Part shown: one piece after another, positions 50,887 to 58,033 of the stretch
How positions within the stretch are numbered: the first letter of the stretch is position 1
Layout: each line of letters begins with the position of its first letter
From: Hyphomicrobium denitrificans ATCC 51888
Lineage (GTDB): Bacteria; Pseudomonadota; Alphaproteobacteria; Rhizobiales; Hyphomicrobiaceae
Direction of reading: 5' to 3'
Length of the DNA stretch: 64,000 nucleotides
NCBI RefSeq assembly: GCF_000143145.1
Contig: NC_014313.1
Span: forward strand, 3,038,001-3,102,000
The notes under the pieces: model-generated
What the model was told of the DNA's origin: nothing
What the model saw: only the letters and a program-made list of their open reading frames with translations
The model's database searches: none
Made by a program: the position numbers and the translations under genes

Positions 50887-51399
50887 TCACCCCTCCACCT
50901 TCGTCGCCATTGCGATCAGCCAGTCCATCCGGCGCAGCAGTTCCGCGTCCGTCCAGATTTCGACGTTGCAGCGTTTGGCGTGCGCGCGGATCGCGGTCTC
51001 GACCAGGCCGGGCGCTGCTTCCTCCGTCGTGAAGCTCATCCACTCGCCCTTGCCGTCGTCGAAGCAGTCGCGCAGGCTGCCGTAGGTGTCCTGCCAGAGC
51101 CGGTCGGCACTGTTCCAATCGTCAGCCCAGAAGCGCAGGATCAGCGCGCGGTCCTGGTAGGGCTCGTTCGCAGACAGGACCGGGCTTTTGCGGTCCTCCC
51201 AGGACTGCGTCAGTCCCATGAGGATCGGCCAGCCGCCTTGATTGTCGCCCCAGTAGCGCTGTTGCGGACCGGAGAGATTGGCCGCCACCCAGAGCGCCGT
51301 CGGGCCGATTTCCTCAAACGCGAACCGGCGCGCGGGCGAAAGCTTCGGAACAGCGATGCGCTTCCAGCGCGGCGCCGTCGTGTCGTTGGCTGCGATCAT
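50887..51399 (-). CDS. Hypothetical phage protein
   Basis: 170 residues. W-K-R-I-A-V-P-K-L-S-P, then G-G-W-P-I-L-M-G-L-T-Q-S-W-E-D-R and F-W-A-D-D-W-N-S-A-D-R, a tryptophan-rich central region. No known family. Overlaps the following membrane-protein stop (ATGA). Confidence 0.55.
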   Translation of the reverse strand: MIAANDTTAPRWKRIAVPKLSPARRFAFEEIGPTALWVAANLSGPQQRYWGDNQGGWPILMGLTQSWEDRKSPVLSANEPYQDRALILRFWADDWNSADRLWQDTYGSLRDCFDDGKGEWMSFTTEEAAPGLVETAIRAHAKRCNVEIWTDAELLRRMDWLIAMATKVEG

Positions 51400-51641
51400 G
51401 GCGCGTTCTCCGAGGGAGCGGCGTCACGCCGAGGAAATATCGTGTGCCCGTTCGCGATCTGGCGCCACGCCACCGCGAAGACGGCAACGTAAGTGGCCAT
51501 CCCGAAGTAGAATGCGCCTTCGGAGTAGGTTGCTGCGCTAAGCGCGTGGAAGAGCGCCCAGGCTTCGATGACGAAGCCCATCGCGAACGACGCCTGTTCG
51601 AAAAACCGAACGAACGTGGATTCGGCCTCTTGCCTTTTCAT
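51396..51641 (-). CDS. Small membrane protein
   Basis: ATG 51641 gives 81 residues: M-K-R-Q-E-A-E-S-T-F-V, then two hydrophobic segments (about 15-35 and 42-60) separated by Y-S-E-G. No domain recognised. Start overlaps the preceding stop (TGATG). Confidence 0.55.
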   Translation of the reverse strand: MKRQEAESTFVRFFEQASFAMGFVIEAWALFHALSAATYSEGAFYFGMATYVAVFAVAWRQIANGHTIFPRRDAAPSENAP

Positions 51642-52021
51642 CACCGTCTCCCGGCTTCGTTGTCGAGTTTGTGCTGCGCCATCGCGAGGCGCGCGGCCGG
51701 CGTCAGCAGCCGCACGTGAAGGATATCCGCCGCTTCCGTCAGCGCAGCCTCGAGCTTTTCCGCCGTGCACCCGACCCAACGCCCGTCGCGGCGCGTTCCG
51801 GTGCGCTCCAGCGTAGCGAGCGCGCTGGCGATAAGACGTTCGGTGAAGATCTCGTTGTTGGCGTAGAGCGTCAGCGCGATGCCCTCGACGCGCGGGTTGG
51901 CGCTGCGGTGCTTGCGGAGTTCGCGCTCCGGATCGTTCGTCGAAATCACTTTCATGAAGGTGTCGCTCTCGGCGATGGCCGCGATCGCATGCAGGCCCAG
52001 CGCTGAAAGCGCCGCCTTCAT
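51641..52021 (-). CDS. Hypothetical phage protein
   Basis: ATG 52021 (AGAG upstream) gives 126 residues, mostly helical (L-G-L-H-A-I-A-A-I-A-E-S; A-A-L-T-E-A-A-D-I-L-H-V-R-L-L). No domain recognised. Confidence 0.5.
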   Translation of the reverse strand: MKAALSALGLHAIAAIAESDTFMKVISTNDPERELRKHRSANPRVEGIALTLYANNEIFTERLIASALATLERTGTRRDGRWVGCTAEKLEAALTEAADILHVRLLTPAARLAMAQHKLDNEAGRR

Positions 52022-52040
52022 CTCTCTGCTGAGCGTGGTC

Positions 52041-52724
52041 TCACCGCTGGAGTGAGAGCCGATAGCAGTCGATGACGGCCCGGTTGTAGAGAGTGCGGAC
52101 TTTGGCGGCATAGTGCTTCCCCTTTTTGTACGGCGGCATTTCAGAGATGGCGCGGAGCGAAAAACCTTTGGCGCGGAGCCAGCAGAGGTCCTGCTGCTCG
52201 GGCGCTAGACGGGCGAACCAGACGAGCACGCGCTCGCTGTCTTCCTGCTGCGCCCGCGATGGGCGAAACCGGGTGTCGATGCCGGGCGCGTAATCCCCAG
52301 CTCCGGCGCAGGTCACGAGCCCGTAGACGCGGATGCGGGTCATGGCGCGCAATTCGTCCGGCAGCGCGAGGTGCACCTGCAGCGCCATGATCAGGCGATC
52401 GTTGAAGGCTTCGAGTGTCGCGGCGACGTCGGGCGGCGGCGCGTCGGCGGTCCGCAGCGGCTGCGGTGACGGCGTGCGCGCGATAGGCTTCAGCGGCGTC
52501 CACGCTTCCGGCCAGTCGATCTCCGGCACCTTCACCGGCACGCCGAAGCGGTTGAAGCGGAAGAACGTCTTGTAGTTCCGCCGGCGGCCGGTTTCCCAGC
52601 GCCAGTAGCCGTGCCCATCCCACGTGCGGGCATAGAGATGCGCGCGCGTGTTCACTGGCAGGGACTCGATGATGAATTCCCCGACGGCCGGCCGCTGGCG
52701 CGTGATGGTCGATGGCTCGCTCAC
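52041..52724 (-). CDS. DUF6362-like protein with C-terminal helix-turn-helix
   Basis: GTG 52724 overlaps the preceding stop and gives 227 residues. The second half (about 125-225) contains V-L-V-W-F-A-R-L-A-P-E-Q-Q-D-L-C-W-L-R-A-K-G-F-S-L-R-A-I, a sigma region 4-like HTH as in DUF6362 proteins. The first half has W-R-W-E-T-G-R-R-R-N-Y-K. Probably a DNA-binding regulator of the phage. Confidence 0.6.
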   Translation of the reverse strand: MSEPSTITRQRPAVGEFIIESLPVNTRAHLYARTWDGHGYWRWETGRRRNYKTFFRFNRFGVPVKVPEIDWPEAWTPLKPIARTPSPQPLRTADAPPPDVAATLEAFNDRLIMALQVHLALPDELRAMTRIRVYGLVTCAGAGDYAPGIDTRFRPSRAQQEDSERVLVWFARLAPEQQDLCWLRAKGFSLRAISEMPPYKKGKHYAAKVRTLYNRAVIDCYRLSLQR

Positions 52725-52984
52725 GCCTTCGGCCTCCATCCGCGAGGCTCGACGCAACGGCAGGTCAATCCGAACCAAACCCAGAACGTCAGTCGCCCGC
52801 TCAGAAATCGGCGATGCGCAAATCCATCGGCCTTGGCGTATCCAAACTGGAGTTCGATTTCGACGTTGTGCGGCGGCTCGACGGTGATCGGCATCCACGG
52901 CCGACTGTCGAGAAAGCCCTCGAACACGTCGGCAGGAGCCCTACTCGCTACGGCTTCCGTGGTGAGAAGGATCGGCGACATCAT
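52721..52984 (-). CDS. Hypothetical phage protein
   Basis: 87 residues starting M-M-S-P-I-L-L-T-T-E-A, with a tryptophan-rich end (F-W-V-W-F-G-L-T-C-R-C). ATGA overlap with the gene upstream. No domain recognised. Confidence 0.5.
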   Translation of the reverse strand: MMSPILLTTEAVASRAPADVFEGFLDSRPWMPITVEPPHNVEIELQFGYAKADGFAHRRFLSGRLTFWVWFGLTCRCVEPRGWRPKA

Positions 52985-53247
52985 GGCAGCCGTTCTCCTT
53001 CAAAGAGGACGTCGCCATCATCGCCCCGGCCGGGGTCGATTCCTCCGATACACGTCCACGTGTCAGCGACGGCGTGCGGAATCCAGTACGTCATCGGCCC
53101 ATCAGCCAGCTGCAGCTTGCCTTCGAGTTCATCGGCACCGACGTCGATCAGCCAATGCTCGCGGCCGTAATCGTCGACGAGCAATACGAGCGTCGCACCG
53201 GGCGCAACGCCGCGATCGTCCCGCGCGAGATCAGAGAGGCGTCCCAT
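52981..53247 (-). CDS. Hypothetical phage protein
   Basis: 88 residues from ATG 53247. Beta-rich (G-A-T-L-V-L-L-V-D-D-Y-G-R-E-H; T-W-T-C-I-G-G-I-D-P). Start coupled by TGATG to a 16-codon ORF. Confidence 0.52.
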   Translation of the reverse strand: MGRLSDLARDDRGVAPGATLVLLVDDYGREHWLIDVGADELEGKLQLADGPMTYWIPHAVADTWTCIGGIDPGRGDDGDVLFEGERLP

Positions 53248-53297
53248 CACTTCGCCTCCCCGACAAACAAAAAGGCGAATTCTGGAAGCTGATCCAT
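53247..53297 (-). CDS. 16-residue ORF coupled on both sides
   Basis: M-D-Q-L-P-E-F-A-F-L-F-V-G-E-A-K. Its ATG shares a base with the DUF2312 stop and its stop shares a base with the next ATG (TGATG twice). It fills the gap between these genes exactly. It probably acts to hand on ribosomes, not as a stable protein. GGGGAGG inside it can be the Shine-Dalgarno of the next gene. Confidence 0.4.
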   Translation of the reverse strand: MDQLPEFAFLFVGEAK

Positions 53298-53689
53298 CAG
53301 TTCAGATCCTTGTTGCCCTTGAACGGGACGACGTCGCCGCCCCGCTTCGCTTTCTTCTCTTTCTTCGGTTCAGGGAGTTCGCCCGCGTCCTCGGCGGCGC
53401 GCTTCTGCGCGTCTTCGAGCGTGACGGGCAGGCCGAGCGCCGAGCGATAGGTGTCGAGCACCAGCTCCATCTCGAGCTGGCTGCATTGGAATGAAGCACC
53501 GCGGCGCTTCTCTTTGACGACCTGGTTGAAGACCTTCATGTCGTAGCCTTCGGCCTTCGCGTCGGATTTGATCTCCTTGGCGCGGTCCTGCAGCTCGGCG
53601 ATGTCGTCGAGCACGCCCGCAAGTTCCTCGGCGCGGCCTTTGAGATCCGCGTTGGCGTTCGCGCCGAGGGTGAGGGTTTCGTCGGACAT
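53297..53689 (-). CDS. DUF2312/GapR-like DNA-binding protein
   Basis: 130 residues. The core (R-A-K-E-I-K-S-D-A-K-A-E-G-Y-D-M-K-V-F-N-Q-V-V-K) matches DUF2312, the family of the Caulobacter nucleoid protein GapR, which clamps overtwisted DNA ahead of replication forks. The N-terminal helix (A-E-E-L-A-G-V-L-D-D-I-A-E-L) provides the coiled coil. A lysine-rich C-terminal tail (about 105-130) is an extension beyond the short form. In this phage it sits among replication genes and may aid phage DNA synthesis. Confidence 0.87.
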   Translation of the reverse strand: MSDETLTLGANANADLKGRAEELAGVLDDIAELQDRAKEIKSDAKAEGYDMKVFNQVVKEKRRGASFQCSQLEMELVLDTYRSALGLPVTLEDAQKRAAEDAGELPEPKKEKKAKRGGDVVPFKGNKDLN

Positions 53690-54144
53690 CAGGCGACGGC
53701 CTCGGCGCTGGCGGCCATCGCATCGGCTTCATCTGACGGAGAGATGAATTCACCGGTCACGGCATATAGCGGTAGACCGAGGGCCGTCTTGAGTATCTGC
53801 TCTCCCGTCGATCTATCGACGAGCACGCCGTCATCTTCATGGATAAGAAATCCAGTCAGAACGCAGCGGGTCGGCGCGTCGAGTTCGTCAGTCACGACCG
53901 GGCCATACTCTTCACAATCCTCCCATTTCGCATGAGCTTTGTCGTAGGCGTCGTTGAGGGCAACGATCGCCGGATCGCCATGATTTTCGATCACATCACC
54001 ATCGACATCGATATGTGCGCTACCGCAAGCCTCGCGAAGTTTGTCCCATGCGTCTTCTGCAGCTTGGAAAAGCCGCTCCGCTTCGCGCCGCGCCTCCGCG
54101 TCCGGGACGTTGGCAATGAACTGTGTGCGCTGTTCTGGTGTCAT
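53689..54144 (-). CDS. Hypothetical acidic phage protein
   Basis: 151 residues (M-T-P-E-Q-R-T-Q-F-I-A-N-V), strongly acidic, helical at start, with C-V-L-T-G-F-L-I-H-E-D-D-G-V-L-V. TGATG coupling to DUF2312 downstream. Acidic composition could suggest DNA mimicry; not supported further. Confidence 0.52.
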   Translation of the reverse strand: MTPEQRTQFIANVPDAEARREAERLFQAAEDAWDKLREACGSAHIDVDGDVIENHGDPAIVALNDAYDKAHAKWEDCEEYGPVVTDELDAPTRCVLTGFLIHEDDGVLVDRSTGEQILKTALGLPLYAVTGEFISPSDEADAMAASAEAVA

Positions 54145-54159
54145 GATCGTTCCCCTGTT

Positions 54160-55911
54160 TCAAAACATGCTGGCTTGCTGGTCTTCGGGTACGCATACGG
54201 GTTCGGGTTTCGCTGGCGGTGCCGCGAGATGGCTCTTGCCTTGCAGGTAAAGCTCCGCAAGCTGACGGATGCGCGTGCCGTCAGAGTTCTGCTCTTTCGG
54301 TTCCGAAAGCGGATCGACGATGCCGGCGGCCTGCGAATTCTTCAGGCCGATGACGCCCATGACGGCGGGATCACTGCCGCCGTCGGCAACGAGGTAGATC
54401 GCGTCGACCTGATGCTCTTGTCCCGGCCGATCGAGGCGCGCAACGCACTGCTCGTGCACCTTGCCCGACCAATCGAGTTCGCCGAAGACGATCGTGCGGC
54501 AGCGCTGTTGCAGTCCATCAAGCCCAGCGCCCGAACGTAGCGACATGATCAGCAGGTTCGATGCGCCATCCATGAACATTTGGACGGCTTTGGCCTTCTG
54601 GCGCGGGCTTTCCGAGCCGGTGTAGAGCACCGGATTGAACTCGCTAAGCTCGTCCATCCAAATGTCGTAGACGTCGCGATGCCAGCCACAGAGCAGCACC
54701 GGCTGCTTCGCTTCGAGCAGGAAGCGGACGAACGCGGCGACGTGCTTCGCCTTCGCGACGCCGGTGTCGTGCCGCATCATCATGTCGAATTCGCGCGCCG
54801 CTTGCCCGCGCTCAGTGAACGAACCGGAGATCACCTGCCGGGCAAGCTGCGCCATCTGCGCCGCGCGGTCCTCGAGCGGCTTCTCGTCATACGAAATCGT
54901 GTGAATGATCGTGTTGGCGAACTTGCGCTCGTGTCCGACGTCGGTGCGCGTCCGGCGAAGCGCCAGGTGCGACTCGCGGAGGAATGTTCCCAGCGCCTCG
55001 GTATCTTTGACGAGCCACTTGCCGCCCGGACCGGGCTTGCACCACTCGCGAATGAAGTCCCACCAATCGCCGAGGCAGCCTTCCTCGAGAAAATCGCAGA
55101 TGCGCCAGATTTCCTCGCCGTAATTGTAGATCGGCGTGCCCGAGAGACCGAGCACGAGTTGAGCCAGGCGCGCGAAGGCCTGCGCGGCCGCACCTTTCGC
55201 CGTCGTCGATCCGGAGCGTAGCTCTTGAATTTCGTCGAACACGACGGACTTGAAGCCGGCGGTCTCGGCGTAGTCGATCCAACCCGCCAGCTTCGAATAT
55301 GGGCAGATGACGACGTCGACGGGCGGCAGCTGATACGGCGTCGTCCGCTTGACGATGTGCGTGCGAAGCTCGGTGAACTCGCCGATCTTCTCAGCCCACT
55401 GCCCAGGCAGGTGCGTTTGCGGAACGACGAGCGCGGGCAGATAGTCCGGCGCGACAATCGCGGCGATCGCCGACACCGTCTTGCCCAGGCCCATCTCGTC
55501 CATCAGCAGCAGGCGGCCGGTGCGGCGCACGAGTTCGGCCGCCTGCACCTGATAGCTGTATGGCCGCATGTTGCCGCGGAAGCCGACCGACGCCGGCGGC
55601 ATCCAGTTCGGAGCGAGGATGGCGCCAAGCTCAGTCTGCTGCGTTTCGAACAGCATCTTTCGCCCGCCCATGCGTTCGGCATCGTCTGCGGAGATCCGCA
55701 GCGGATAGCGATCCATGAACCATTTCAGGTCGGCGTCGAGTTGCGGACCGCCGGTCAGCACGAACGGCGGTTTCGCCGTCTTGTTGATGCGCGCGAAGAC
55801 CTGTTTCAGACGGATCGCGACGTGCGGCTCGATCGACGTGATGGCCCAGCCTTTGCCGTTCCACTCGATGGCGCCGTAGGTACGGTTGTGCGCGAGCAGG
55901 GGGGCGGTCAT
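54160..55911 (-). CDS. SNF2-type DNA helicase/translocase
   Basis: 583 residues. Helicase motif I is D-E-M-G-L-G-K-T (138-145), motif II is D-E-I-Q (in V-V-F-D-E-I-Q), motif III region G-L-S-G-T-P, and motif VI D-R-P-G-Q. This is superfamily 2, SNF2/HARP-like. The protein ends Q-Q-A-S-M-F, which fits the bacterial sliding-clamp binding consensus (Q-x-[S/D]-[L/M]-F) at the very C-terminus. It probably works at phage forks or in repair. Stop-start overlap with the DUF2786 gene. Confidence 0.9.
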   Translation of the reverse strand: MTAPLLAHNRTYGAIEWNGKGWAITSIEPHVAIRLKQVFARINKTAKPPFVLTGGPQLDADLKWFMDRYPLRISADDAERMGGRKMLFETQQTELGAILAPNWMPPASVGFRGNMRPYSYQVQAAELVRRTGRLLLMDEMGLGKTVSAIAAIVAPDYLPALVVPQTHLPGQWAEKIGEFTELRTHIVKRTTPYQLPPVDVVICPYSKLAGWIDYAETAGFKSVVFDEIQELRSGSTTAKGAAAQAFARLAQLVLGLSGTPIYNYGEEIWRICDFLEEGCLGDWWDFIREWCKPGPGGKWLVKDTEALGTFLRESHLALRRTRTDVGHERKFANTIIHTISYDEKPLEDRAAQMAQLARQVISGSFTERGQAAREFDMMMRHDTGVAKAKHVAAFVRFLLEAKQPVLLCGWHRDVYDIWMDELSEFNPVLYTGSESPRQKAKAVQMFMDGASNLLIMSLRSGAGLDGLQQRCRTIVFGELDWSGKVHEQCVARLDRPGQEHQVDAIYLVADGGSDPAVMGVIGLKNSQAAGIVDPLSEPKEQNSDGTRIRQLAELYLQGKSHLAAPPAKPEPVCVPEDQQASMF

Positions 55912-56708
55912 GCCTTTCCCCCAATCATGCGTGTGCCTGCAGTCGACGCGGCAATACCGAGATGAATGTTAGCTTTCGATCCGGCCTCTCCTCCGCGCGC
56001 AAGCTCGTCCCCAATCACCAGAATGGGTTTCGCTTTTCGCGGGTCCTTCGCGTCCGGGCAAAGTTGACGCAACGCAATTGCGAGCGCGGTCGACGTTGAA
56101 CGAGCAACGTCCTTACCTGTGGCAGCACTAACGTCACGATGCCTCGCGCTGGCCATGTCTGCGAGGCGTTCGCCCAGGCGTATTGCCATTCCAATCTTGA
56201 AGCTTTTCGCCGATTTGGAGATGCGCTTCTCGTAGACGGATCGAGCAACTATGGTTGCCCGACGGCCTTCGCGAGCCTCTGAAGCCAACGTCTCGTAGCG
56301 AGCGCGCATTGCAGCGCGTCTGGCCTTCCAAGCCGTGTCGATCAACGACACCAGCATTTCCCAGAGATATTCCGCGATTTCTATATTGTGCGCGGCGCCG
56401 ACCACGATCAGGCGTTGCCAGCCGAACGCAATTTCGGTGTCCGTATAGGCCGCGATTCCACAAGCCGCGAACCGCGTCGGATGCGTTCGCGACAACGTCG
56501 GCGCAACACCGCGCATAGGCTTATCCTTGCGCTCAAAAGCACCGGCTTCTGGCGTAGCCGCTTCGGTCTCCGATATCTGATGTTTGGCCATCAGCTTCGA
56601 GATCATCCGAAGCGCGGTTTCGGCTTCTGCTTCAGTCGCACCTTTATCGACGGTCATCCGTCGAAGCGCCCTGATCTTGTCGATAATTTCTCGCTTTGCG
56701 GCCGTCAT
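55908..56708 (-). CDS. DUF2786-domain protein
   Basis: 266 residues. The N-terminal 50 residues (I-I-D-K-I-R-A-L-R-R-M-T-V-D-K-G-A-T-E-A-E-A) are the DUF2786 domain; the rest resembles the DUF7168-type extension often attached to it. Common in phages and plasmids, function unknown. Translation coupled to neighbouring nuclease and helicase genes. Confidence 0.8.
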   Translation of the reverse strand: MTAAKREIIDKIRALRRMTVDKGATEAEAETALRMISKLMAKHQISETEAATPEAGAFERKDKPMRGVAPTLSRTHPTRFAACGIAAYTDTEIAFGWQRLIVVGAAHNIEIAEYLWEMLVSLIDTAWKARRAAMRARYETLASEAREGRRATIVARSVYEKRISKSAKSFKIGMAIRLGERLADMASARHRDVSAATGKDVARSTSTALAIALRQLCPDAKDPRKAKPILVIGDELARGGEAGSKANIHLGIAASTAGTRMIGGKA

Positions 56709-57061
56709 AACCAGGCCCTCGCCATGTCGACGACGACGATCGGTTTCTCGCGGATCATTGTCGGGCAGAGAGGGACCGGCTTCGACGTGATGAGGATGAT
56801 TCCGGAAATCGAAGGCTCGGCCGTATAGCCTTTGATCTGCCGGACGATTGCCGAGGGCTGGCCCTTGATCTTGACCTCGATGCCGATGCTGTCATCGACT
56901 AGGAAATCGATGATGCCGCCGACGATCCGCTGCTCACGGCAGCAGCCGAAGCCGTGAGACCGCAGTCGTTGCTCGATTGCCGATTGCGTCGTTTTCTCGT
57001 CCTCGAGCGGAAAACGTCCGGCGCGCAGGCAAACGACGAGGCTGTGCATCAGAGGCGTCAT
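56705..57061 (-). CDS. PD-(D/E)xK-type nuclease candidate
   Basis: 118 residues. I-I-D-F-L-V-D followed by I-G-I-E-V-K-I-K is the D...E-x-K core of the PD-(D/E)xK fold, and R-Q-I-K-G-Y downstream supplies a Q/Y helix. Small stand-alone nucleases of this kind occur in phage replication and recombination modules. It overlaps the DUF2786 and MT-A70 genes. Confidence 0.7.
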   Translation of the reverse strand: MTPLMHSLVVCLRAGRFPLEDEKTTQSAIEQRLRSHGFGCCREQRIVGGIIDFLVDDSIGIEVKIKGQPSAIVRQIKGYTAEPSISGIILITSKPVPLCPTMIREKPIVVVDMARAWL

Positions 57062-57672
57062 GCCGACACCTCGCCGAGCTTTCCTGTTTCATCCCCCCAC
57101 ACGTCCCAGCCCTTTCGGTTCGTGCGGGAAAACAATTCGACGCGACGCGCGCCGGGCATCATCTGCTCAGCAGCGCGATAGGCTTCTTCCGGCTTTTGCG
57201 AATGTTCACGAACGCGCCCCATGACGACGGAACGCACGTTGCGCGCCGTCTCCGGATTGCCGCGCGTGCCGATCAGGAAAGGCTCGTGCGCGTTGCGAAG
57301 CACGTAGCCGGTCCCGAATGCGATCTTGTCGTTGACGGTCGTCTTGACCCAGACGCCGGACGTTTTGAATTCAAAGCCCCAGGCTTTCAGAACCCCGATC
57401 TGCTCGTCGAGCATCGGGGCCGTCGCCCACATCCAGAGCAGACAATCGTCCGCCGCGAGACCGGCGACCGGCAACGCGCGGATGTCGCCGATCGTCATCG
57501 TGCGATAATGCGCCTGCGCCGACTTCTCCTCGCCCTTCTCGGAGTAGAGTTCGAACCGCCACGGCGGATCGGCCATGATGAAGTCGTAGGCTCCGGCCGT
57601 CAGATGCGGCCAAGGCCAGTACCCGCGCATCTCGGCTTCGGAGAACAGCAGGGGTTCGACGTGGAGGGTCAC
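57058..57672 (-). CDS. MT-A70-family adenine methyltransferase
   Basis: 204 residues from GTG 57672. The catalytic D-P-P-W is in I-M-A-D-P-P-W-R-F near residue 36. W-A-T-A-P-M-L and K-P-E-E-A-Y are further MT-A70 motifs. In phages this family usually methylates adenines in DNA (N6). Likely protects phage DNA from host restriction or marks it for regulation. Confidence 0.92.
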   Translation of the reverse strand: MTLHVEPLLFSEAEMRGYWPWPHLTAGAYDFIMADPPWRFELYSEKGEEKSAQAHYRTMTIGDIRALPVAGLAADDCLLWMWATAPMLDEQIGVLKAWGFEFKTSGVWVKTTVNDKIAFGTGYVLRNAHEPFLIGTRGNPETARNVRSVVMGRVREHSQKPEEAYRAAEQMMPGARRVELFSRTNRKGWDVWGDETGKLGEVSA

Positions 57673-57794
57673 TGAGCCACCTCCGCAATCGTACTGAGGA
57701 AGGGAAGGGCCGAGCGTTCGACGAACTGCGGTAAACCCGATAAGATGTATTTGCGCTCAGCTAGCGCGCTACCGAAATGCGAGGCGTCTAACCA

Positions 57795-58031
57795 ATGGAA
57801 TTCGAAACAGCGATCAAACTGAAATCTCTTGACGGCTTTCCTTCCGAGTTGCGAACGGTCGGCGACGCGCGGACTTTCTTCGAGGCCCACGTGAAGACGC
57901 TGCCCGCCACCCAAGATAGCCTCGCTTGGCGCACGGCCGGCTCTGCGATCGAAAATTCTCGCGACCCATGGCATATCCGCAGAGCGGTTGCGCATGCGTT
58001 GGCCGACGCTGGTTGGATTGAAGGCGAGTAA
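57795..58031 (+). CDS. DUF982-like small protein, on the opposite strand
   Basis: 78 residues: M-E-F-E-T-A-I-K-L-K-S-L, then V-G-D-A-R-T-F-F-E-A-H-V-K, A-W-R-T-A-G-S-A-I and A-V-A-H-A-L-A-D-A-G-W-I. This is the layout of DUF982 proteins, common in Rhizobiales. Ribosome binding site weak. A minus-strand frame (57669-58037) covers the same bases with 4-bp overlaps to both flanking genes, so which strand is coding is not certain; the plus-strand protein looks more natural. Confidence 0.55.
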   Translation: MEFETAIKLKSLDGFPSELRTVGDARTFFEAHVKTLPATQDSLAWRTAGSAIENSRDPWHIRRAVAHALADAGWIEGE

Positions 58032-58033
58032 CA

